Source: Clostridium caldaquaticum (GTDB taxonomy: Bacteria > Bacillota > Clostridia > Clostridiales > Clostridiaceae). Taken from it: DNA of 64,000 nucleotides. Made by a program: the position numbers and the translations under genes. The notes beneath the pieces were generated by a model. That model saw nothing but the letters and a program-made list of their open reading frames with translations, was not told the DNA's origin and did not search any database. The stretch is from contig NZ_JAMSKT010000001.1 of the NCBI RefSeq assembly GCF_023806125.1, positions 1 through 64,000 on the forward strand. The letters are read 5' to 3'. The stretch's first letter is position 1. Each line of letters begins with the position of its first letter. This document shows positions 56,759 through 64,000 of the stretch, in pieces.

Positions 56759-57529
56759 ATGAAAAAAATTGTATCAGCTTTACTAAGTATGTTTATTTTA
56801 ATTACATTTACAGCTTGCTTATCATCACAAGATAATAAAACTAAAAATTCTTTTATAAAGAATGAATCTAATCTAGATGTAGTTTCAATACAACAAATAA
56901 AGTTAGAAAATAAACCTAATATATTATTTACAGTCACCGCAGATGCATCTTTAAAACATATCTATTCAACAGTTGACGAATTTAATAAAAGTGATGCTGT
57001 AGATACCATAGTCAAAGGTACTATTACTAATATAGAGTATGTATATGTCAGTGGCCTTGCATATTCTATACTTACAATAAATGTATTGCAATCATATAAA
57101 GGCAATTGTGCAAAAACTATTAAAGTTTATGAAGACGGCGGATATGTAAAAGTAAAAGATAAGCTTGATGAATTAAAAAAACACATTGATGTTGAAAAAC
57201 TTACACAAGAACAAATTGATAATGGTGTTATTGATATCAAATTTTTCAACGCTCCACATGCAAAAAAAGGACAACAAGTAATATTATATTTAACTAAAAA
57301 TATTGCCCCCCTTCCAACTGATTCTTATAGAATTGTTAGTTCATTATATGGAAAATTTACTTTAGATAAGAGCGACGAAATGTATAAAAGAATTGCATTA
57401 GATACAAAAGATGATACAATAACAAACAATAAAGAATCAGAAAACTCCAGTAAGATTGATTTAGTGACTAACTTTGAAAAAGAGATATCAGAGTCTGATA
57501 TGGAGTATAAACTTACTAATTTAAAATAA
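56759..57529 (+). CDS. Putative lipoprotein, unknown function
   Basis: A 256-residue protein with a lipoprotein signal: LLSMFILITFTAC, where Cys20 would be lipidated. The mature part has a beta-rich region (VDTIVKGTITNIEYVYVSG, LTINVLQSYKGN) like that of secreted clostridial proteins with an OB-like fold, then a Ser/Asn/Lys-rich C-terminus. I do not recognise a family. It lies 19 bases after the matrixin stop with a CGGAGGAAG ribosome site, so it may be a partner or inhibitor of the protease. Confidence 0.65.
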   Translation: MKKIVSALLSMFILITFTACLSSQDNKTKNSFIKNESNLDVVSIQQIKLENKPNILFTVTADASLKHIYSTVDEFNKSDAVDTIVKGTITNIEYVYVSGLAYSILTINVLQSYKGNCAKTIKVYEDGGYVKVKDKLDELKKHIDVEKLTQEQIDNGVIDIKFFNAPHAKKGQQVILYLTKNIAPLPTDSYRIVSSLYGKFTLDKSDEMYKRIALDTKDDTITNNKESENSSKIDLVTNFEKEISESDMEYKLTNLK

Positions 57530-57577
57530 AAATTTATAAATAAATACATATCTTGTACAGCAACTATGCCGGACGCA

Positions 57578-57690
57578 TACCACAAAAACCTCCAGTTCTC
57601 ACTGAAGGTTTTACTTTTAACTTTTCTTATATTACCTAGCTTTCTGTTGGGAAGTCTCATGGAATACTTACTCTCCTCATCTGCATATGT
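57578..57690 (-). pseudogene. Remnant of a second metG: 3' end and terminator
   Basis: The 3' end of metG (53258-53350) recurs here with scattered changes: SIPGDLPTGSQVR codons become a broken version, and the terminator stem at 57584-57613 is kept. Almost the whole coding region is deleted, since the sequence passes straight into a T-box copy. Same order and strand as the intact metG. Confidence 0.85.
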
Positions 57691-57812
57691 AATATGCAAT
57701 AAAAAATAAAAAGCCCCTATGCAGAAAATGCTGCATAGAGACGTAATATACGTGTTACCACTCTAATTCATACCTGTGTCGCCACAGATATCTCACTAAG
57801 TGACTCCGCCTT
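57684..57812 (-). pseudogene. Remnant of a second metG T-box leader, 3' half
   Basis: About 120 bases nearly identical to 55283-55404: the terminator hairpin, AGAGTGGTAACACG and the GGCGGAGTCACTTAGTGAG segment. The 5' half with stem I and the specifier loop is missing, so it cannot sense tRNA-Met. Confidence 0.88.
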
Positions 57813-57833
57813 AAATATGTTTTTAAACTAATC

Positions 57834-57980
57834 AAAAATCTTTGCAATTTCTATAGACAGTTCTTCAAACACACTTGATTTAACTAAATCATTTTTAGTA
57901 GTAAATATCTGAATAATTTTATTGTTTGGGCTTATTATAAAATACTCTTCAACACCAAAACTCATGTATAGGTTCAATTT
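57834..57980 (-). pseudogene. C-terminal remnant of a Uma2-like protein
   Basis: The minus strand reads NLNLYMSFGVEEYFIISPNN, then KIIQIFTTKNDLVKSSVFEE and LSIEIAKIFD followed by TAG. GVEEYFIISPNNK matches the G-V-x-E-Y-W-I-V-D-P segment of the Uma2/DUF820 nuclease-like family. No start or catalytic core remains. It lies between the T-box remnant and the helicase gene. Confidence 0.5.
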
Positions 57981-58001
57981 CTTAATATTATAATTATTTT
58001 A

Positions 58002-61000
58002 CTACAGCTTAAACAATTCCTCAATCTCTTCCTGACTCATCTGAGAAATGAGGCTTTCCTCACCGCTTTCCTCGCTCATAACACTATTTATTATATCCTT
58101 TTTCTTTTCCTGAAGGTTATATATCTTCTCTTCAATTGTTCCCTGGGCAATAAGTTTAATTACTTCAACAGTCTTCTCCTGACCAATTCTATGAGCTCTG
58201 TCTGTTGCCTGGTCTTCAACCGCCGGATTCCACCAAGGGTCAAAATGTATTACTACATCGGCACCTGTCAGGTTCAGTCCCGTTCCTCCAGCTTTAAGGG
58301 AAATTAAAAATATACTGCCCTTACCTTCATTAAATTCCTTAACCATTCTTCCTCTATCTTCAATTTTAGTTTGTCCATCTAAATACATATATTCAATATT
58401 ATTTTCAGCAAGTCTTTTTTCTATATTTTTAAGCACCGTAGTAAATTGAGAAAACAGAAGGATTCTATGTCCTTCATTTATGCTCTCCTCAAGTATATTA
58501 TCAAGTGCTTCAAGCTTTCCGCTTTCACCTTCATAATTATCGGCAAAAATCGAAGGATCACAACAGATTTGTCTAAGCCTTGTAAGGGTAGAAAGTATTT
58601 TAATTTTGCTTTTATTAAAGCCTTTTTCTCTTATTTCATTATCAATCTCTGCCTTAGCCTCTGCAATATAAGCTGCATATAACTTTTTCTGCTCTTCTGT
58701 CATTTCAACAATCAGCTTATGTTCAATCTTAGGAGGCAGCTCTTTGACAACCTCTCTTTTAAGTCTTCTTAAAATAAACGGCTTAATATGCTTATTTAAA
58801 TCTTCCAGTGCCTTAGTATCCTTATTTTTAACTATAGGTGTTTCGTACTTTTTAGTAAATTTACCATGAGATAATAAATATCCAGGCATTATAAAATCGA
58901 AAATAGACCAAAGCTCAGTTAAACTATTTTCTATAGGTGTACCTGTTAGTGCAAAATACCCTTCAGCATTAATTTCTTTAACTGACTGAGCATTAATAGA
59001 AGAAGGATTTTTTATTTGCTGTGCTTCATCCAAAATACAGTATCTGAATTTAATTCCTTTGTATTCTTCTATATCTCTTCTTATAAGAGGATAGGAAGTT
59101 ATTACTATATGGGCCTCTTCAATTTCCTTTCTTTTTTCCTCTCTTTTATCCTTTGCACCTGATATAACAAGTGCTTTTAAAGAAGGTGCAAATTTTTCTA
59201 TTTCGCTTTTCCAATTATAAACTAAAGATGTAGGAGCTACCACTAGAGAAGGCTTTCTATTTTCGCCTCTTTCCATAACCTCCGACTCAATAAAGGCTAT
59301 TGTCTGAAGGGTTTTTCCAAGTCCCATTTCATCCGCCAGAATTCCTCCAAAGCCGCAGCTAGCTAAAGTTTTAAGCCACTTAAAGCCAAATTTCTGATAA
59401 CCTCTCATTATACCTTCCAAATGCTCAGGAAGCTTAAATTCTAGCTCCTGAACTTCTTTTATATTATTCACAAGCTCTCTGAATCTTTTGTTTCTTTCAA
59501 CTTGTATCATACTACTGCCTTTTAAGCTTTGATCCAAATACAATGCATTATATTTTGAAAGAAGAATTTTATCCTTATCTAAATCAGCGTCTTTTATATC
59601 TAAAAACTCTATCATACTGCTCATATCCTGCATCTCTTTACTCTGCAGCGATACAAAGCCGCCTTTTTTCAGCTTGTAATATTTTTTCTTCTGTTTTAGA
59701 GCACTTAAAACTTCTTTAAGTTCTTTTCTGTCCACACCTTCTATACTGAAAGAAAATTCCAAAAAATCTTCTTCATTAAGCCTGACAACAGATTTAATAT
59801 TTGATGAGTTATATACCTTTATTCCTTTGAAAGCTTCCGAATAGTAAAGCTCTGATATTTCCTGAAGCCTTGATATACCATTAGTCATAAAATCTATTAA
59901 AGCTTCCTCATCTTTAAGTACATATTTATTTTTCTCAGTAGTAAAAGCCATGCTTTCTAAAACTCTCGTAAACTCTAGTTCCCTGCCTACATTTCTTATA
60001 ATAACTTTATTATTATCTGAAATATTCTTGTCAACTAAAGGATTAATTTTAAAATCTCCATATTGAAATACTACATCCGCGGAAATTCCTTCATCTTCCT
60101 TATCTAAATATACTGATATATTTAATGCTTCTTCATAAAATTTTTCTTTAAACTTTTCATCTATTTTTATATTTTTACTAATAGTTTTAATGCTGGGTAT
60201 TATATATGAAACTGCATTTTCTAAATCATCCTTGCTGAAAACTATCTGACCTGACTTAGAATTTGCAATTTCATTATAAAAGGGCTTATAAAGCTTTGAC
60301 TGACTGCTGCTTGGATGATATATTGCATTGTTATAAAAAAAGTATTCACCATCATCCGTAATAGGCAGGGGTAAATCCTTGCCCTGATGTATAACCATAG
60401 AATTATAACTAAGCTTCAGATTAAACTCTAAAGGCATATCTTCATGAATAATTTTTGTATTAGACAAACTTACTCCATTTATAACTGCATCAAAGCTTTT
60501 ATTTTTAACAATATTAAAAAATCTTTTAACCTGTATATCCGTTAAATATATTTTCTTGCCTGACATAAGGCCGCTGAAATTTCCAAAGGTTCTTGAAAAA
60601 GTGTTGCTATAACTTGAAACCTTCATATCTATTTCATATATTTCAAGAAGGAAATCTATAAGCTGTTTATCTTCATTAGTAAAACCGTGAATAAAAGCAT
60701 TAAAAGTAAAGCCTTTACCAAACTCTAATTCTCCCATATCGCTTACTGCCTGAAGAAATGCTTTCATATTTTTAACTACATAAGTCCTGTCCTCACCAAC
60801 TTTTAACTCAATTGAGGAGTTTCTTCTGCCGTAAGCTTCAAGCTCATATTTAATATCTATCTTAAGCTCTTTAAAATCCTTCTGATTGTTGAGCATAGCA
60901 TTTTTCATGTATTCTATAAACTGATTTGTTTTACTCTTGGACAAAGCTCCATACTGTTTCATCAAATTTGACTTTTCTCTATTCCACTTTAAAAGCACTG

Positions 61001-61289
61001 CAACTACATGCTTGCAAATTGAATTTGTGTCTTCTGCATACTGACAGTTACAGCCATATCTTAATCTATTAGTTTTATCACTTAAAAGAAGCTCCACTTC
61101 ATAATTTTCATTTGCATAGGAGGATTCTACAAGAGCCTCTATAAACAAAACATTATCTCCGCTCCATTCATCCTTTTCTATATTCGTATCTATTCTTCTC
61201 ACCTTATTTCTAAGGTACATATCAAGTCCTCTAGTATATATTTTGTTTCCACACATGTTTTTTAAATGTTGTTCATCTATCTCAAACAT
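58002..61289 (-). CDS. SNF2-family helicase with SWIM zinc finger
   Basis: A 1095-residue protein. A SWIM zinc finger (Cys80, Cys82, Cys92, His94) is at the N-terminus. A long middle region of bacterial SNF2-associated type follows. The ATPase begins near residue 630: Walker A in ADEMGLGKTLQ (Lys659), the DEAQ box at 754-757, and the C-terminal helicase domain with RILLFSQFTTVL, SLKAGGTGLNL and QATDRAHRIGQ. It is a double-stranded DNA translocase of unknown role. GAGG precedes the ATG. Confidence 0.93.
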   Translation of the reverse strand: MFEIDEQHLKNMCGNKIYTRGLDMYLRNKVRRIDTNIEKDEWSGDNVLFIEALVESSYANENYEVELLLSDKTNRLRYGCNCQYAEDTNSICKHVVAVLLKWNREKSNLMKQYGALSKSKTNQFIEYMKNAMLNNQKDFKELKIDIKYELEAYGRRNSSIELKVGEDRTYVVKNMKAFLQAVSDMGELEFGKGFTFNAFIHGFTNEDKQLIDFLLEIYEIDMKVSSYSNTFSRTFGNFSGLMSGKKIYLTDIQVKRFFNIVKNKSFDAVINGVSLSNTKIIHEDMPLEFNLKLSYNSMVIHQGKDLPLPITDDGEYFFYNNAIYHPSSSQSKLYKPFYNEIANSKSGQIVFSKDDLENAVSYIIPSIKTISKNIKIDEKFKEKFYEEALNISVYLDKEDEGISADVVFQYGDFKINPLVDKNISDNNKVIIRNVGRELEFTRVLESMAFTTEKNKYVLKDEEALIDFMTNGISRLQEISELYYSEAFKGIKVYNSSNIKSVVRLNEEDFLEFSFSIEGVDRKELKEVLSALKQKKKYYKLKKGGFVSLQSKEMQDMSSMIEFLDIKDADLDKDKILLSKYNALYLDQSLKGSSMIQVERNKRFRELVNNIKEVQELEFKLPEHLEGIMRGYQKFGFKWLKTLASCGFGGILADEMGLGKTLQTIAFIESEVMERGENRKPSLVVAPTSLVYNWKSEIEKFAPSLKALVISGAKDKREEKRKEIEEAHIVITSYPLIRRDIEEYKGIKFRYCILDEAQQIKNPSSINAQSVKEINAEGYFALTGTPIENSLTELWSIFDFIMPGYLLSHGKFTKKYETPIVKNKDTKALEDLNKHIKPFILRRLKREVVKELPPKIEHKLIVEMTEEQKKLYAAYIAEAKAEIDNEIREKGFNKSKIKILSTLTRLRQICCDPSIFADNYEGESGKLEALDNILEESINEGHRILLFSQFTTVLKNIEKRLAENNIEYMYLDGQTKIEDRGRMVKEFNEGKGSIFLISLKAGGTGLNLTGADVVIHFDPWWNPAVEDQATDRAHRIGQEKTVEVIKLIAQGTIEEKIYNLQEKKKDIINSVMSEESGEESLISQMSQEEIEELFKL

Positions 61290-61476
61290 TTTTTACCTCT
61301 TTTAATTTGTAATCTAAATTTTTATAATAACTTATATTTTATACAAAATTCATAAATATTAAAATAACTGTAATAATTATTTAAAGGAATTTTTTTCTTA
61401 AGCGAGAATATATAATAATTGCACCAAAAACTGGACAATATAAATTTCAGATAATAATAGAGAGGAGTACATCTAT

Positions 61477-64000
61477 ATGAAGTTAGAATTAAACAAAACT
61501 TATCACGGCTTTAAATTGCTCGAAGAGAAAAATATTAAGGAGATAAATTCAACAGCTCGATTATTTGAACACGAAAAAACTGGAGGAAGACTTTTCCATC
61601 TGGGAAACGAAGACGATAATAAAGTTTTTTCTATAAGCTTTAGAACTCCCCCTGAAGACAGCACAGGACTTCCTCATATACTTGAACATTCAGTACTCTG
61701 CGGCTCTAGAAAGTTTCCTTCAAAGGAACCTTTTGTAGAACTTATTAAAGGCTCCTTAAATACCTTTTTAAATGCCATGACCTTTTCAGATAAAACCATG
61801 TATCCTGTTGCCAGCAGAAATCCTAAGGATTTTCGCAACTTAATGGACGTTTACCTTGACGCAGTTTTATATCCTAACATATACAAATATCCTGAAATTT
61901 TAATGCAGGAAGGCTGGCATTACGAGCTTGACAGCAAAGACAGTGTTCTTACTTATAAAGGTGTAGTTTACAATGAAATGAAAGGTGCATTCTCTTCTCC
62001 TGAATCCATACTTATGAGAAAGGTTAAGGAGTCCTTATTCCCTGATACACCTTATGGCTTTGAATCAGGCGGGGATCCTGATGTAATTCCAGAATTAACT
62101 CAGGAGCAGTTTATAGCCTTTCATAAAAAATACTATCATCCTTCTAACAGTTTTATATTTCTTTATGGTAACATGAATTTACTTGATGATTTAAAATTTA
62201 TCAATGATGAATACTTAAATAACTTTGATAAAATTCAGGTTGATTCTGAAATTCCATATCAAATGCCATTTAATGAAGAAAGAAAGGTAGCTTTTAATTA
62301 CCCTATTTCACCTAATGAAAAGGAAGAAGATAAAACTTTTTTAAGCTTGAATTTTGCTGTTGGAAAAGCAACAGACAAAGAACTCTCTTTAGCTTTTGAC
62401 ATTTTAGAACATCTTCTTCTTGAAACTCCAGCTGCACCGCTTAAAAAAGCGCTTATTGATGCTGACTTAGGCAAGGACGTATTCGGTTCCTTTGACAATG
62501 GAATTTTACAGCCTACCTTCAGCGTTGTAGTAAAAAACACTAATGAAGATAAAATTCATGAATTTAAAAAAGTGGTACTAGATACACTTAAAAATTTAGT
62601 TTCTAATGGAATAGATAAAAAATTAGTAGAGTCTTCAATTAATATTAAAGAATTTCAATTAAGAGAATCTGAGTACGATGGATATCCTAAAGGGCTTATG
62701 TACGGCATAAGATGTATGGATAGCTGGCTCTACGGCGAAAATCCTGCCCTTCACTTAGAGTATGAAGATGCACTTAATAAAATAAAGACAGCTTTAACTA
62801 GCAGCTATTTTGAAAATCTTATTGAAAAATATTTACTTAATAATACCCATCGCTCTTTAGTGATAGCTAAGCCTCAAAAAGGCCTTTCTGAAGAAAAAGC
62901 AGCAGAGCTTGCAAAAAAGCTTGCAGACTACAAAGCAGGGTTACCTGAGGATGAAATTAATAAAATAATAGAAAATACTAAAAAGCTTAAGGAAAGACAA
63001 GAAACACCAGACTCACCAGAGGCTTTAGAAAAAATTCCTCTATTATCTTTAAGCGATATTGAAGTTAAAGCAGAAAAGCTTCCTCTTGAGGAAAAAACAC
63101 TCCTTGGACTTAAAGTGCTTGCACATCCTATATTTACAAGTGGGATAGGCTATGTAAGCTTATATTTTAACTCTAGAACTGTTTCTCAAGATAAACTTCC
63201 TTATATAAACCTGCTTTCTGCTGTTCTTGGCAAAATAGGTACTGAAAAATACAGTTATGAAGAACTTTCAAATGAAATAAACATAAATACAGGAGGAATA
63301 AGATTTTCAGGAGATGCTTTTGCTGAATGCGGCAGCAATGAAGTTTACTATCCTAAATTTGTAATAAGATCAAAAGCACTAATTACAAAGCTGCCTAAAC
63401 TTATGGAGTTATTAGGAGAAATATTAGGACATAGCAAATTTAATGATAGAAAGAGGCTTAAAGAAATTATCCAGGAAATGAAATCCAGAATGGAAATGAG
63501 AATGCTTCAAAGAGGTCATACTGTAGCTTCAAAAAGAGCTTGTTCGTATTTTTCACCTATTGCAAAATATGAAGAAACGCTTATAGGACTATCTTTTTAC
63601 AAATTTATATCTGATTTAGATAATAATTTTGAAGCTAAGCTTAATGATATAGTTGAAAGCTTAGAGAGCGTTTCAAAAGCAATATTCAATAAAAACAATA
63701 TCATCCTGAGCTTTACGGGAGATGAAAAAGATTATTCAAATTTTGAACAAAATTTCCCTATATTATATGAGAACTTAGGAAATGAATCTCCTGCTCCTGT
63801 AGAATATAAATTTGAATTCAGCCCATTAAATGAAGGTTTGATGACTTCATCAAAAGTACAATATGTAGCTAAAGCTTATAACTTTAGAAAATTAGGCTAC
63901 TCATATACTGGAACACTACAGGTTTTAAAAACTATTGTAGGTTTTGACTATTTGTGGAATAGAGTAAGAGTTCAAGGAGGAGCTTATGGAGCCTTTGCTA
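61477..64000 (+). CDS. Insulinase-family M16C metalloprotease, partial
   Basis: The frame is open from the ATG at 61477, with GGAG nine bases upstream, to the window end (841 codons seen). The inverted zinc motif HILEH is at 67-71, and the distal ligand Glu167 is in VVYNEMKGAF. FMNAMTF-like LNAMTFSDKTMYP and the later VRVQGGAYGAFA are typical of M16C presequence-protease-like enzymes. These degrade peptides in the cytosol. About 130 residues are expected beyond the window. It is divergent from the SNF2 gene. Confidence 0.94.
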   Translation, partial: MKLELNKTYHGFKLLEEKNIKEINSTARLFEHEKTGGRLFHLGNEDDNKVFSISFRTPPEDSTGLPHILEHSVLCGSRKFPSKEPFVELIKGSLNTFLNAMTFSDKTMYPVASRNPKDFRNLMDVYLDAVLYPNIYKYPEILMQEGWHYELDSKDSVLTYKGVVYNEMKGAFSSPESILMRKVKESLFPDTPYGFESGGDPDVIPELTQEQFIAFHKKYYHPSNSFIFLYGNMNLLDDLKFINDEYLNNFDKIQVDSEIPYQMPFNEERKVAFNYPISPNEKEEDKTFLSLNFAVGKATDKELSLAFDILEHLLLETPAAPLKKALIDADLGKDVFGSFDNGILQPTFSVVVKNTNEDKIHEFKKVVLDTLKNLVSNGIDKKLVESSINIKEFQLRESEYDGYPKGLMYGIRCMDSWLYGENPALHLEYEDALNKIKTALTSSYFENLIEKYLLNNTHRSLVIAKPQKGLSEEKAAELAKKLADYKAGLPEDEINKIIENTKKLKERQETPDSPEALEKIPLLSLSDIEVKAEKLPLEEKTLLGLKVLAHPIFTSGIGYVSLYFNSRTVSQDKLPYINLLSAVLGKIGTEKYSYEELSNEININTGGIRFSGDAFAECGSNEVYYPKFVIRSKALITKLPKLMELLGEILGHSKFNDRKRLKEIIQEMKSRMEMRMLQRGHTVASKRACSYFSPIAKYEETLIGLSFYKFISDLDNNFEAKLNDIVESLESVSKAIFNKNNIILSFTGDEKDYSNFEQNFPILYENLGNESPAPVEYKFEFSPLNEGLMTSSKVQYVAKAYNFRKLGYSYTGTLQVLKTIVGFDYLWNRVRVQGGAYGAFA

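Noticed and set aside
57325..57699. Minus-strand open frame of 124 codons across the metG ghost
   Set aside because: It runs through the ghost's terminator and antisense to the lipoprotein gene; it is not a family protein and has no start signal.
62298..62540. Minus-strand open frame of 80 codons
   Set aside because: It is antisense to the M16C protease frame that continues to the window end.

Overview
This 64-kb window is AT-rich chromosomal DNA from a Firmicute, most likely Clostridium in the strict sense. Support comes from strong GGAGG-type ribosome sites with many TTG and GTG starts, a Met T-box in front of metG, a glmS ribozyme, CWB2 cell-wall repeats, a PTS beta-glucoside operon and an M16C protease. 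The species is not determined. No tRNA, rRNA or CRISPR array was seen.

Layout. (1) 3.3-18 kb: a long minus-strand surface-polysaccharide operon. It runs from dTDP-rhamnose synthesis (rfbD, rfbA, rfbB, rfbC) through an initiating sugar-phosphate transferase, GDP-mannose synthesis, four GT4 and two GT2 glycosyltransferases and a Wzy-like polymerase to a Wzx flippase. A DUF2142 membrane protein and an M14 carboxypeptidase lie beyond it and galE lies upstream. (2) 19.7-26 kb: a PAS-GGDEF diguanylate cyclase, a secreted CWB2-GH18 hydrolase, an arsR/permease/thioredoxin operon, and a CBS-GGDEF protein with an unknown partner. (3) 27-31.8 kb: a metalloid island with a Cys-rich MarR regulator, arsM and a TSUP exporter, then a permease split into two genes, one half carrying a ferredoxin domain, with a cupin and a divergent Crp/Fnr regulator. 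(4) 32-39 kb: a GH1/PTS operon, an AraC-GH39 fusion regulator and a PD-(D/E)XK protein.

(5) 39-50 kb: a genome graveyard. It holds an internally deleted MerR copy of a full-length MerR gene 7 kb away, an IS1595-type element that splits a YidC-like gene with a perfect 8-bp target duplication, a broken EndoU toxin with its candidate immunity gene, and remnants of a Y1 transposase, a metallophosphoesterase and a ferredoxin. A second TSUP gene is also here. (6) 50-64 kb: housekeeping genes: a CopZ-like Fe-S protein, glmS with its ribozyme, metG with its T-box, a secreted matrixin plus lipoprotein, a 'ghost' of metG with its T-box, a SWIM-SNF2 helicase, and the start of an M16C protease that runs off the window.

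Two dispersed hairpin families (three and two copies) sit between genes and probably act as terminators. The clearest results from sequence alone are the seamless reconstruction of the IS-split yidC-like gene, the canonical -1 slippery heptamer at the transposase frame junction, the passenger gene with its own promoter inside the IS, the metG/T-box ghost and the EndoU remnant. The best candidate for an undescribed functional system is the split permease-ferredoxin/cupin/Crp module beside arsM.
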